Shown here: positions 47,319-56,868 of the stretch, in pieces | How positions within the stretch are numbered: the stretch's first letter is position 1 | How the letters are laid out: every line of letters begins with the position of its first letter | Origin: Arcanobacterium phocae | GTDB lineage: Bacteria > Actinomycetota > Actinomycetes > Actinomycetales > Actinomycetaceae | DNA length: 64,000 bases | Assembly: GCF_018913465.1 (NCBI RefSeq) | Contig: NZ_JABAPM010000004.1 | Location: 146,387-210,386, forward strand | Direction of reading: 5' to 3' | Translations under genes and position numbers: made by a program | Notes under the pieces: model-generated | What the model saw: the letters and a program-made list of their open reading frames with translations, nothing else | Told to the model about the DNA's origin: nothing | Databases searched by the model: none

Positions 47319-49502
47319 TCAGTTGTTTTCTAGTATTTCGCCTAGCAGTACTGCAACTGAGAACGGAGCGAGGGTGAGATGCCCACCGGGTGCAATATGC
47401 TCCGTGTGGTCGCGCGGGCGTTCCCATTGGCTGGCCCACATCAACTCAAAATCAGTACCGCGTCCCCACGGAAGCGTGACCTGCTGAGCCTGCGCCTGGC
47501 CGTTAATAATCACCAACGCATCGCGGCCCATTCCGCGCCCCGAGCGCAACATTTGCACCAACCGGGCTTGGGGATCAAACCATGTGTAGTCCTGCATCTG
47601 GTTGCCAGAAGCATCCAGCCATTCCATGTCACGTAGTGCGTCGCCCTCACGTGGACTGCCGGTAAAGAACTGGGTTGGGCGGAACACTGCATGTTCCCGA
47701 CGTAGCTGCAGCAAGAACGACGTCGTTGCCAACATATTCGCCTCATCCTCACCAAGATCCCAATTCAGCCACGATAACGGCGAATTTTGGCAGTACGCAT
47801 TATTGTTACCATGCTGAGTTTTTAAGATTTCGTCCCCAGCAGTGAGCATCGGGGTGCCAGCAGCCAAAACTAAGCAGGCCATTAAATTGCGTGCTGATTT
47901 ACGTCGCATCGCGGAAATATTCTCAGGCGCGGTACCTTCCACACCATGATTCCAGGACAAATTATTATCTGAACCGTCACGGTTATCCTCGAGGTTCGCA
48001 TCGTTGTGTTTATGCGAATAGGAGGTGAGATCGTTGAGTGAAAAACCGTCATGTGCCGTCACAAAGTTAACCGACGCATGAACTCCGCGCCCACCAGGAA
48101 TCCGACCGTGGCCGAATAAATCAGCAGAACCTGCCATACGAGTGGCTAAATCGCGCAGATCGCTACCGTGTCCGCCGTGCATGATCGCCGCCGGTTCACT
48201 GAGCCAAAATGAGCGTAACGTATCGCGGAATCGGTCGTTCCAATCCGCTGTCGGCACCGGGAACTGGCCGGTACGCCAACCGCCATAGCCCACATCCCAC
48301 GGTTCGTTAATTAGCTTGACGGTACTGAGTACCGGATCGGTTGCCATCGCGATATACAACGGATGGTTCGGGTTGAAACTATCACCCTCACGGCCCAGCG
48401 TCACCGCCAAATCAAAACGGAAACCATCAACGCCGATCACCTCAACCCAGTAGCGCAATGAATCTAACGTCATCCGGATAACCGCAGAACGCCGGAAATC
48501 GAAGGAATTGCCACACCCAGTGGTGTCTTTTAATGCTCCTGGATTAGCGGAATCATGGCGATAGTACAGTGACGAATCAAGTCCTCGCCACGAAACCGTG
48601 ACGCCATCTGCGCCGGCTTCACACGAATGGTTGTAGACGACGTCGAGCAACACCTCGATACCAGCCGCATGTAACGCGGCCACCATATTCTTAACCTCGT
48701 CAAGAACTGCTTGCCCGCCAGCCTGCTGGCTACTTTCGGTGGCGTAACTCGGCTCCGGCGCAAAAAATCCGAGCGTATTGTAGCCCCAATAGTTTTCCAA
48801 ACCTTTGCGAGTTAAGAACGGTTCGCTCATTTTGGCATGGATAGGCAACAGTTCGATTGCGGTGATACCCAACGACGTCAGATAGTCAATTGTGACGGGA
48901 TGGCCAAGCCCAGCATAGGTGCCACGTAGTTCATCGGGCAGGCCAGGCAACGTTTTCGTTAATCCCACCACGTGAGCTTCATAAATAACCGTCTCATCCC
49001 ACGGAATCTGTGGGCGAGTAGTCGAAGCCGGAGTATCTGGCAGGATAACCCCGAGTGGGCCGTATGTGCCCGAGTCGCGTTCGTCGCGCTCAGTAGGGTG
49101 GGGTGTGCCGTCGTCGGCAACAACATGTCCGTACAAGGCAGGGTGTAACTGCGGGGATCGTCCCACTGCGCGGGCATATGGATCAAGCAGTAACTTAGCC
49201 GGATTATAAACGTGGCCGGCTGGCGGATCCCAGCGTCCGTCGGCGCGGATGCCATAGAGCTGACCGACGTGGATACCCTCAACGTAACCAGACCATACGC
49301 CGTACATGCCACGATGCAACGCAACACAGTATTCGGTAGCCGATTCGGGGTCCACAAAGCACGCCCAGACGGACGAAGCATGTGGTGCTTCAACAGCAAT
49401 ATCGACACCGTCATCAACCACATGAGCGCCTAGTCGAGGTGGAGTTTGTCGGGCTGGCTGCGCAAATGGAGCGTTGCGGTATGGCATATCAGTAATAGTC
49501 AC
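47319..49502 (-). CDS. glgX: Glycogen debranching enzyme GlgX
   Basis: Isoamylase-type GH13 enzyme that removes alpha-1,6 branches after phosphorylase has shortened the chains. 727 aa: N-terminal CBM48 region, barrel with nucleophile Asp near residue 361 in DGFRFDLAVTLGREG, Glu near residue 398 in LINEPWDVG, and NFVTAHDGFSLNDLTSY near residue 480. HKHNDANLEDNRDGSDNN is a GlgX hallmark. GTG start, only 58 bases from the divergent nudC. Works with GlgP and the maltose system elsewhere in the window. Confidence 0.94.
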   Translation of the reverse strand: MTITDMPYRNAPFAQPARQTPPRLGAHVVDDGVDIAVEAPHASSVWACFVDPESATEYCVALHRGMYGVWSGYVEGIHVGQLYGIRADGRWDPPAGHVYNPAKLLLDPYARAVGRSPQLHPALYGHVVADDGTPHPTERDERDSGTYGPLGVILPDTPASTTRPQIPWDETVIYEAHVVGLTKTLPGLPDELRGTYAGLGHPVTIDYLTSLGITAIELLPIHAKMSEPFLTRKGLENYWGYNTLGFFAPEPSYATESSQQAGGQAVLDEVKNMVAALHAAGIEVLLDVVYNHSCEAGADGVTVSWRGLDSSLYYRHDSANPGALKDTTGCGNSFDFRRSAVIRMTLDSLRYWVEVIGVDGFRFDLAVTLGREGDSFNPNHPLYIAMATDPVLSTVKLINEPWDVGYGGWRTGQFPVPTADWNDRFRDTLRSFWLSEPAAIMHGGHGSDLRDLATRMAGSADLFGHGRIPGGRGVHASVNFVTAHDGFSLNDLTSYSHKHNDANLEDNRDGSDNNLSWNHGVEGTAPENISAMRRKSARNLMACLVLAAGTPMLTAGDEILKTQHGNNNAYCQNSPLSWLNWDLGEDEANMLATTSFLLQLRREHAVFRPTQFFTGSPREGDALRDMEWLDASGNQMQDYTWFDPQARLVQMLRSGRGMGRDALVIINGQAQAQQVTLPWGRGTDFELMWASQWERPRDHTEHIAPGGHLTLAPFSVAVLLGEILENN

Positions 49503-49548
49503 GCCTTATATTGTGGCAAATTTGCGGGGTTTTTGGGGATTAACGGGG

Positions 49549-49563
49549 TAGGCTTGAGATGTG
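49549..49563 (+). promoter_or_regulatory. Possible leaderless -10 element of nudC
   Basis: TAGGCT (49549-49554), six bases, then the GTG start at 49561. No ribosome site and no clear -35 box. Confidence 0.35.
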
Positions 49564-50439
49564 GATGAACTAACACGAGCCTATGATCCGTTGAAAGAAC
49601 GTTGGTATAGCAGGGATTTATGGATGTCGGTAGGTGACGAAATTGATCCAACTCGCGCTGTTGTTGCGAGAGTGTGCGACGGCAAAATTGCGTTGCGAAC
49701 GGGTCACGTAGCATGGTTTCCGGTTGCCGACGTCGTTCCTCACTGGTGCTATTTGGCATCTGATGCGGACCACGATTATTTTGCGATCGACGACGACGGA
49801 CTCGATGGGTGCAGTGATCAAGTAAGTGAATCAGTGTCTTATGTGGATATCCGTCAGCTGGTGAGTGATCTGCCTACGGACGAGATGACGCTGGTGTGGG
49901 GCGCGCTAGCGTTAACGGCTTGGCATCGGCGGACACGATTTTGCGAGGCGTGTGGCGAGCCCTTGACGGCAGTGGATTGGGGCCGCAAACGGGTGTGCTC
50001 GAACAACCATATTGTGTTCCCGCGTACCGATCCGGCTGTTATTATGGGCGTTCTTGATCCGGCGGATCGGTTGCTGGTGGCGCGTAATGCGCGCTGGCCG
50101 CAGGGGCGGATTTCTGTTCTCGCAGGTTTCGTAGAAGCGGGAGAATCGCTCGAAGAAGCCGTGCGACGTGAGGTTCGCGAAGAGGTTGGGATCGACGTCG
50201 ACGATGTGCGTTACGTAGGGTCGCAACCGTGGCCGTTCCCGCGTTCGCTTATGATGGCGTTTTATGGCTGGACGCAAGAGAGGACGCCCCGCCCGGACGC
50301 GGAAGAAATAGCAGAAGCGTTTTTTGTTGATAGAGATGAGTTGCGTGAACGCGTGTCCAGTGGGGAATTAACCTTACCGGCAGCTGCGTCAGTTGGACGT
50401 GCGCTCATCGAGCACTGGCTGGGTGGAGAATTGGCGTAA
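49561..50439 (+). CDS. nudC: NAD+ diphosphatase (NudC)
   Basis: Hydrolyses NADH/NAD+ and can remove NAD caps from RNA. 292 aa: N-terminal domain, zinc ribbon CEACGEPL with CSNNH as the second half (Cys-Cys-Cys-His, as in other actinobacterial NudC), PRTDPAVIM, then the Nudix box beginning GFVEAGESLEEAVRREV with REEVG. The NudC-specific SQPWPFPRSLMM follows shortly after. GTG start, perhaps leaderless. Precedes uvrD2, the same order as Rv3199c-Rv3198c in M. tuberculosis but transcribed separately here. Confidence 0.95.
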   Translation: MDELTRAYDPLKERWYSRDLWMSVGDEIDPTRAVVARVCDGKIALRTGHVAWFPVADVVPHWCYLASDADHDYFAIDDDGLDGCSDQVSESVSYVDIRQLVSDLPTDEMTLVWGALALTAWHRRTRFCEACGEPLTAVDWGRKRVCSNNHIVFPRTDPAVIMGVLDPADRLLVARNARWPQGRISVLAGFVEAGESLEEAVRREVREEVGIDVDDVRYVGSQPWPFPRSLMMAFYGWTQERTPRPDAEEIAEAFFVDRDELRERVSSGELTLPAAASVGRALIEHWLGGELA

Positions 50440-50526
50440 TCCACAGACAGACGGTGTATCGGGTTTTATGTCGGAGCATACCGTTAGAATCAAAGTCAGT
50501 GGATGGTAGATAAAAGGAGAGAGCCA

Positions 50527-52533
50527 GTGCAGGTTGAACAGTTGCTTGATGCGTTAGATCCTGATCAACGCGAGGTGGCTCGGCATGTGCATGGGCCGAT
50601 GGCGGTGTTGGCTGGTGCTGGGACAGGTAAAACGCGCGCTATAACGCATCGAATTGCTTATGGTGTTCACAGTGGTGCCTATGATCCGCGCAATATCCTT
50701 GCGGTTACGTTCACTACCAAGGCCGCGTCAGAAATGCGCACTCGGTTGCGTGATTTAGGGGTGCGTCCGGTTAACGCTCGAACTTTTCACTCGGCGGCGT
50801 TATCGCAGCTGAGATATTTTTGGCCCCAAGCAATCGGAGGCCATGTTCCAGAGATCAAAGAATCGAAACTGGCACTGGTATCGGGAGCTGCCGCATCGCT
50901 GGGATTTGATACTAATAAGCCGGCGATTAGAGATTTTGCGGCCGAAATTGAGTGGTCGAAAGTAACACTGTGCCCACCAGAAGAATACGTGGTGCGAGCC
51001 GGTGAAGAAGAACGTGACTATATTGCAGGAACAACTTACACCGATATCGCTCACCTGATCTCGCGCTATGAAGAAGCAAAAGCGGAGCGGGGCGTTATTG
51101 ATTTTGAAGATGTTATTTTGTTACTGATCGGCATCATGAGTGATGAGCCCGAGATAGCGTCGATTATTCGGCACCAGTATCAGCATTTTGTGGTGGACGA
51201 GTTTCAGGACGTTTCGCCGATGCAATATCGATTGCTGCAGTTGTGGTTAGGAGACCGCAAAGACCTGTGTGTGGTGGGCGATGTAGCCCAGACTATTTAC
51301 TCGTTTGCGGGTGCACAATCAACATATCTTGCGGAATTTTCACGGCATTTCCCACAAGCAAATATCGTGACACTGAACCGTGACTATCGGTCGACGCCGC
51401 AAATAGTTGAGGCGGCTAATACGGTTATTAGTCACGGGCAGATAGATGGGGCAGTACATTTGACGTCCATGTTGCCATCGGGAAGGCCGGTGAGTTTTTC
51501 GATATACCAAGACGATGCCGAAGAAGCCTCAGAAATCGCCGGGAAGATTTTATCTTTGGCTGCCAGCGGTATGAAGTATTCAGATATTGCCATCCTTTAT
51601 CGAACCAACGCCCAGTCTGCAGTATTTGAAACAGCGTTGAACGAAGCAGGTATCCCGGTGTCGATTAAAGACGCCGAACGTTTCTTCCAGCGTAAAGACG
51701 TCAAAGAAGCAATGGTTACCTTGCGCTCAGTGGCCCGGTTGCCGCAGCACAAGGGTCTAGAAGACACCGTGGTTGATGCGCTCAAACAAGTAGGCTGGCG
51801 GCCTGAACCACCCGTTGGTCGTGGTGCAATTCGGGAACGCTGGGATGCTCTCAATACGCTGCGTGAGCTTGCTGCTGCGATGGAAGAGAAAAGAGATGCA
51901 TCGATCAGCGAATTTTTAGCTGAAATGACCGAACGTGCTGAGCTTATGAACGAACCGACATCGAACTCAGTGACGTTGGCATCGTTGCACGCCTCTAAAG
52001 GCCTGGAATGGAAAGCCGTGTTCTTAGTGGGCATGAGTGAAGGCCTGATGCCTATTTCGCTTGCGAAAGGATCGGCCGGAATCGAAGAAGAACGCCGATT
52101 GCTCTATGTCGGGATTACTCGTGCGAAAGAAGAACTAGCGATTTCCTATGCGCGTACTAATAGCGGGCGTGCAGATCGCAAGCGTTCGCGGTTCTTGGAC
52201 GATATCTGGCCGCAAGAACAATCACGTGCAACTCAGGCTCGGAAAAAGTCGGCAGAGCTGGCCCGCGAATTTGAGACGAAGCACGCTCAAGATATGGGGC
52301 TGTATGAGGAGCTTGTACAGTGGCGTTCTCGAGTGGCCGAAGAATCTCAACGTAAGCCGTATCTGATCTTCCATGATTCAGTGTTGCGGGATATTGCTAT
52401 CGCTAAGCCGCGTAACTTGGCGGAACTGGGACGCGTCAAAGGCGTTGGCGCTATGAAGCTATCCTATTTCGGTGAAGCAGTTCTTGAGATCGTCAACCGC
52501 ACCTCACTCGGTTCCGGTGTCGGACGCCGTTAG
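50527..52533 (+). CDS. uvrD2: Superfamily I DNA helicase UvrD2
   Basis: 668 aa 3'-5' helicase of the UvrD/Rep class. Q-motif LDPDQREVARH near the N-terminus, Walker A AGAGTGKT near residue 30, motif II VVDEFQDVSPMQ near residue 220, motif IV/V and VI segments LASLHASKGLEWKAVFLVG and LLYVGITRAKEEL. C-terminal HRDC domain (about residues 585-660). GTG 50527 is set by AAGGAG seven bases before; a frame eight codons longer has no site. The last 30 bases overlap the end of the convergent ThiF-like gene. Confidence 0.93.
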   Translation: MQVEQLLDALDPDQREVARHVHGPMAVLAGAGTGKTRAITHRIAYGVHSGAYDPRNILAVTFTTKAASEMRTRLRDLGVRPVNARTFHSAALSQLRYFWPQAIGGHVPEIKESKLALVSGAAASLGFDTNKPAIRDFAAEIEWSKVTLCPPEEYVVRAGEEERDYIAGTTYTDIAHLISRYEEAKAERGVIDFEDVILLLIGIMSDEPEIASIIRHQYQHFVVDEFQDVSPMQYRLLQLWLGDRKDLCVVGDVAQTIYSFAGAQSTYLAEFSRHFPQANIVTLNRDYRSTPQIVEAANTVISHGQIDGAVHLTSMLPSGRPVSFSIYQDDAEEASEIAGKILSLAASGMKYSDIAILYRTNAQSAVFETALNEAGIPVSIKDAERFFQRKDVKEAMVTLRSVARLPQHKGLEDTVVDALKQVGWRPEPPVGRGAIRERWDALNTLRELAAAMEEKRDASISEFLAEMTERAELMNEPTSNSVTLASLHASKGLEWKAVFLVGMSEGLMPISLAKGSAGIEEERRLLYVGITRAKEELAISYARTNSGRADRKRSRFLDDIWPQEQSRATQARKKSAELAREFETKHAQDMGLYEELVQWRSRVAEESQRKPYLIFHDSVLRDIAIAKPRNLAELGRVKGVGAMKLSYFGEAVLEIVNRTSLGSGVGRR

Positions 52534-53475
52534 CTCCGCCTGACATCCACAATCAGGATGGGGAAGAACCTGATAGGTGAGTGGTAATCGGGGCTGTGGT
52601 CCAATACGTATGAGCGCATTAAATAGGGATGGCTTTTGCTGATCAACGAGGGCAAGAATCTCTCGGGCAACGTATGCGCCAGCTAGCTCCATAGAAGAAA
52701 TATCGGCCAATACTTCACTGCGTCCAAACACTTGCATCGCAAGGCGCTGCCATGCGTCGTCCGCATCTACGTGGTGTAGATAAACGCATGACGAACAAGC
52801 CGAAATATGCGGAATAGTTGTTGGCCCAACAACCAGATCTACTTCCTCGGTGCACACATGAACAATAGGAGTACCAGCAGTAAGCCAGCCGGCAGTAGTG
52901 GCAGGGTTGATCACGTACGGGTGAGAAATCACCACGGCGGTAGGCTGAGACGATGCCAGCGATTGATGATTCTGATTATGGAACACATTATCCCACGCAA
53001 GATAGCGCGGCAAGCCAGTAAATCTTGTGGCTAATCGGGGATGATCAAGGTGAGCAACAGCAGATGAATCCCGGCAGGTGATATGGCCAATACCGGCGTC
53101 GGCAATAATGAGAGCTGCCACCATACTCACGTAGTCACCGCGAACAAAAACGATATGAGCATCGCAGCGGCGATCAGGCACGCTACCATGCAACCGGACG
53201 CCGGATGTGGCATCGGGAATAGTCATATCTGACGTGGTTAAAACATGCGCCTTAGTGAGCATAGAAATTATTTCTTTAACCCGAGCAGACGCTAGATTCA
53301 GTCGTTTGACGCGACTAGCCAGTTCAAAATCAGATTGTGGAACTGATAATGAATCAACGAAAGTACGCTCATTTTTGGTCAGTCCGGACAGGATAATACC
53401 GGTACGCGGGTCTAACCCGATCTGCAACTGGTCAGTTTCTCGCCACACAACGGGCAGTCCCGGAATGATCTGCAT
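52504..53475 (-). CDS. ThiF/E1-like protein lacking the nucleotide-binding glycine motif
   Basis: 323 aa. Resembles the actinobacterial ThiF-like family at the Rv3196 position, related to the E1/cyclodehydratase leader-binding proteins: Rossmann-like region at about residues 105-240, then PHISACSSCVYLHHVDADDAW, a motif of this group. The expected GxGxxG after the first strand is missing: the sequence is HIVFVRGDYVSMVAAL near residue 112. The C-terminus has a CGC (PHPDCGCQ). No substrate peptide or cyclodehydratase partner is nearby. ATG behind AAGGAGG. Confidence 0.7.
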   Translation of the reverse strand: MQIIPGLPVVWRETDQLQIGLDPRTGIILSGLTKNERTFVDSLSVPQSDFELASRVKRLNLASARVKEIISMLTKAHVLTTSDMTIPDATSGVRLHGSVPDRRCDAHIVFVRGDYVSMVAALIIADAGIGHITCRDSSAVAHLDHPRLATRFTGLPRYLAWDNVFHNQNHQSLASSQPTAVVISHPYVINPATTAGWLTAGTPIVHVCTEEVDLVVGPTTIPHISACSSCVYLHHVDADDAWQRLAMQVFGRSEVLADISSMELAGAYVAREILALVDQQKPSLFNALIRIGPQPRLPLTYQVLPHPDCGCQAELTASDTGTE

Positions 53476-53552
53476 GGTGCCTCCTTAACGTTGGCACCAG
53501 CATAAAAGGAAGAACTACCGGCTAAGAAAAGTAGTCCACAGGGGTGGAAAAC

Positions 53553-54920
53553 TTAGTCCTCGTGCTGCTGAGATGAGGTATCATCACCGCCATCGGCGTC
53601 ATCAAACAACTCCGCTAGGAATGAATCTAGCTCGTCTTCGATAGCCGCCGATTCGGCAGAGAAAAAACCATCCGGGTTATGTAGGTCATCTGCAGAAGGT
53701 AATAAATCCGGATGCGACCACAACTGATCGCGTCCTTGGTCTCCGCGCTCAGCAGTCGCCCGCTCCCAAAAAGCAACAGCGGCACGCAAATCACGCGGTG
53801 CTAGTTCAACACCAAGCTGAGAACCCCACACTGCCTTCGCTGGATGTGACGTAGCATTTCGGCGCGCAAACATTTCTCGCAAAGCAGCTGCACTCGGAAT
53901 ATAAGCCAGTACTGCCCGGGCAGAAACTGCAGACACCCAACCGTCGATGAGTGACAAAAGATGTTCAAGTCGTGCCAATGCGTCCTTTTGTGATTCGGAC
54001 TGCTCGAGGGAGAAAACGCCACTGAAATCCAGTTCCTGCATTGCCTCGGGATTAGCAAAATCTAGGGAACGAGCCTGTTCTTCAATTGAGGACATATCGA
54101 TTTCGATGCCGCGCGCGTATTCGCCAACCGTGTCAATAATACGTGGACGAAGCCAAGGTATTGAGGTAAAGAGTCGAGCTGCAGCTGCTTCGCGTACTGC
54201 AATGTACATGCGAACGTCGTCGTCGGAAATCTCAAGATCACTAGCAAAATCGGCAATATTTGAGCTCACCAGAGCAGCCGAGGAGCCTTCTAGCAACGGT
54301 AGACCAATATCAGCCGTACCAAACGAGGAGACTGCCAGCTGTGCTAACGCCGTGCCGTATTGCATCCCAAGAAATGAGGACACCATATTGGTCAATAAAT
54401 TACTTGGATCGCCCATCATTCCAGCCATTTCCGGAGGAAGCTGCTGCAGTTGTTGGCGCATAACGTCGCCAAAAGCACGGTTAATATTCGTCCCTAGCGG
54501 ATCTAGTAGCTTGCGGAATGTAGGCAGAGAATGAGCCACCCAGTCCAGTCGTGTCCAAGCCAGGTTCGGGCCCGTCGTCGGATCAATATCGGTGACCGCA
54601 TCAAGCCACAATGACGCAACCGACAGCGCAGAACGAATTTTGTCTCCGTCTGCCGCCGTCAGATTATCCATATGTGAGCGAATAATCGTATCGCGAGCAA
54701 CTTCTTCAGCAATTTTCCAATTAACCGGGCCTTCACCAGACGAACCGAGCATAGCTTTGAGCTGGGAAGTAACAGCGTGCATCTGATCTGGACTGACCAT
54801 CATGCCCATAGCAGACGGGTCAATTCCAGAATCTTTCATAGAGCGTATGACCTCATCGGCAGCATCGCCCATGATTGCCCGCAACATTTCTTCCCATTGT
54901 TCATTATCATGCTCGGCCAT
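53553..54920 (-). CDS. DUF2342 (zincin-like) protein without HExxH
   Basis: 455 aa, matching the conserved DUF2342 / putative hydrolase family at the Rv3195 position. The segment that in many members of this family contains the HExxH zinc motif reads VREAAAARLFTSIPWLRPR, with Arg243-Glu244 and Ala247, so zinc binding is doubtful. Family-typical end: FWERATAERGDQGRDQLW then HPDLLPSADDL. ATG behind AAAGGAGAC. Separated from the ThiF-like gene by 77 bases in the same direction. Confidence 0.8.
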   Translation of the reverse strand: MAEHDNEQWEEMLRAIMGDAADEVIRSMKDSGIDPSAMGMMVSPDQMHAVTSQLKAMLGSSGEGPVNWKIAEEVARDTIIRSHMDNLTAADGDKIRSALSVASLWLDAVTDIDPTTGPNLAWTRLDWVAHSLPTFRKLLDPLGTNINRAFGDVMRQQLQQLPPEMAGMMGDPSNLLTNMVSSFLGMQYGTALAQLAVSSFGTADIGLPLLEGSSAALVSSNIADFASDLEISDDDVRMYIAVREAAAARLFTSIPWLRPRIIDTVGEYARGIEIDMSSIEEQARSLDFANPEAMQELDFSGVFSLEQSESQKDALARLEHLLSLIDGWVSAVSARAVLAYIPSAAALREMFARRNATSHPAKAVWGSQLGVELAPRDLRAAVAFWERATAERGDQGRDQLWSHPDLLPSADDLHNPDGFFSAESAAIEDELDSFLAELFDDADGGDDTSSQQHED

Positions 54921-55067
54921 ATTGTCTCCTTTAATATTCCTGCCTATAGCCTAACTGGCAATACGATATCCGTACAAGATAATGGTTGTGGTGCGCGTTG
55001 GGCGAACGAATAAAAGTTTGATGTCGTTCTTCTCGTTATTGTGAGGCATGATAGTAAGGTGAAAAAA

Positions 55068-56177
55068 GTGAGCAGGCGTGCAAAATCACCAGCAGTTCCC
55101 GCAGTAATCTTTGGACTATTCGCGGTGGGAGCCGTCGTAATGCCATCAAGTTTTATCGTTATGGGCCCCGGTCCGGCAAACGATGTGACTGCATTGTATG
55201 ACGGTCAGCGCATGGTGGAAGTTTCTGGTCAGACAACGTATCCGTCAGATACTCATCTTTTTATGACTACCGTGTCCGCTTACGGTAATCCTGATTATGG
55301 TGCTAGTGGGGGAATAGTTGCCCGGGCGCTATTTGATCCGGGCTCGAGGGTGCTCCCGGTTCGTGCCTTGTATGCTCCGCAGGAGACAAACGACGATGTC
55401 TCCTCACGTGACAAACAGATGATGACATCCTCGCAAGATACTGCTGCTGCGGTTGCTATGGAACGTGCTGGTCTTGACGTGAAAATGACGTTAACGATTT
55501 CTGGTAGCACCAATAAGAATGCGGATGTTGAAGAAGGCGATATCATTAAAGCAGTGCGAACTGCTGGGATGGATAAGCCAGAAGCTATTGCTTCTTTTAG
55601 TCAGCTTTCCAAGATACTCGCCACAGTCGAGCCAGGGTCTGATATTGCCGTCACGGTAGAAAGAAACGGCAAGAACCTCGATAAGCATGTCACCACTGTG
55701 GCGCGACCGCCAGAATTCGACGGCGCTGTTCGTCCTGGCTCAATGATGGGCGTCTTTATTTCAGTAACAGACGTTTCCCTACCTGCTCAAGCGCATTATC
55801 TAGTAGACGGAATCGGTGGCCCGAGTGCGGGAAATATTTTCTCGGTTGCGATCTATGATCAGCTCACCCCGGGGTCGCTGGGAGCCGATCATCGGATTGC
55901 AGGTACGGGTGCCCTAGCTTGGGACGGATCTATTCAACCAATCGGGGGTATTGCCCAAAAGCTTGTTGGCGCGCACGACGCCGGAGCACATGACTTCTTG
56001 GCACCAGCAGCTAATTGTGCCGAAACGCGTGGACATATTCCAGCAGGAATGCGGGTATGGGCTGTTCGCACAATCGATGATTCCATCGCTGCGGTGAAAG
56101 CCATCGGGGAAGAAGATACGTCAGATTTGACGCCGTGCTCTGCGGTTAAGGCGCCCGTTATGGATCTGGCGAAGTAG
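55068..56177 (+). CDS. Membrane-anchored PDZ/Lon-type serine protease (YlbL-like)
   Basis: 369 aa: one N-terminal membrane helix, a PDZ-like domain about residues 120-215, and a Lon-type catalytic domain. The Ser-Lys dyad is readable: Ser253 in GGPSAGNIF and Lys near 297 in IGGIAQKLVGA. Homologue of Rv3194c and Bacillus YlbL; the active site should face outside the cytoplasm. GTG 55068 follows AAGGTGAAAAAA; in-frame GTGs at 55041 and 55059 are alternatives. Role: processing of envelope proteins, substrate unknown. Confidence 0.9.
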   Translation: MSRRAKSPAVPAVIFGLFAVGAVVMPSSFIVMGPGPANDVTALYDGQRMVEVSGQTTYPSDTHLFMTTVSAYGNPDYGASGGIVARALFDPGSRVLPVRALYAPQETNDDVSSRDKQMMTSSQDTAAAVAMERAGLDVKMTLTISGSTNKNADVEEGDIIKAVRTAGMDKPEAIASFSQLSKILATVEPGSDIAVTVERNGKNLDKHVTTVARPPEFDGAVRPGSMMGVFISVTDVSLPAQAHYLVDGIGGPSAGNIFSVAIYDQLTPGSLGADHRIAGTGALAWDGSIQPIGGIAQKLVGAHDAGAHDFLAPAANCAETRGHIPAGMRVWAVRTIDDSIAAVKAIGEEDTSDLTPCSAVKAPVMDLAK

Positions 56178-56178
56178 C

Positions 56179-56727
56179 CTATTCGAAAGTCGTTTGTAAC
56201 GCGGCCGTTAAGCCCTCAACAAGGTTTTCGCCAGAAAGAACATCCGCGTCTGCGTCATGCGAGCGCATTCGGATAACGCTCCATGTTGCCCCGTCACGCA
56301 TTGCCGCGACTACCATTCGCACGTCTTCGCGTTCGGGATGTTGTTGGAGGAAGCGTTGCGCCTGGGCGGGATCTTCCGGAATATCTTTTTCGGCCGACGG
56401 CGGTAGCACGATGCGTTCTACCGCGAGCGCGGCACCATCAACTTCTGGGGGCCACACGATTTGTCCTAGTAACTCTTCCAGTGAGGAAGCCTGGGGCAGA
56501 TCTTCTTGCTCAACCGAGAAGAGAAGATGTGGATCAGTAATTGATTGGGCATGTACATCGGCCGGTAATTCATTGGCCAGCTCTGGATTCTGTGCTAATG
56601 CGGCTTGCGCGCGAATCAGTGCAAACATGCGAATCGGGCCATCCCAACCACCGGATGCCACATGGCGTTCGATGTCAAGGGTGGCGTCTCGTAATGATCG
56701 GTGTTCTGCAGATAATTCATTGGTCAT
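56179..56727 (-). CDS. Conserved actinobacterial protein (Rv3192/PPA-type position)
   Basis: 182 aa soluble acidic protein, no membrane segment or catalytic motif that I can name. The central QIVWPPEVDGAALAVERIVLPP followed by MRDGATWSVIRMRSHD is the pattern of a short family conserved next to the PDZ-Lon and UPF0182 genes in actinobacteria. ATG 56727 is preferred; AAAGGAT lies directly before it with tight spacing. An upstream start at 56778 would add 17 residues. Convergent with the protease gene: the two stop codons are one base apart. Confidence 0.75.
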   Translation of the reverse strand: MTNELSAEHRSLRDATLDIERHVASGGWDGPIRMFALIRAQAALAQNPELANELPADVHAQSITDPHLLFSVEQEDLPQASSLEELLGQIVWPPEVDGAALAVERIVLPPSAEKDIPEDPAQAQRFLQQHPEREDVRMVVAAMRDGATWSVIRMRSHDADADVLSGENLVEGLTAALQTTFE

Positions 56728-56868
56728 ATCCTTTATTGTTCCATATTGTTCTCCACCGGCATATCTGTAACATCTCAATCACCCTTGGGAACTAGAAGTA
56801 AGTAGGATACGGTTATAAGTAGAATTTGCGTATGCTCGCAGATGGAAACCGTTGTAAAGGATAATGTT

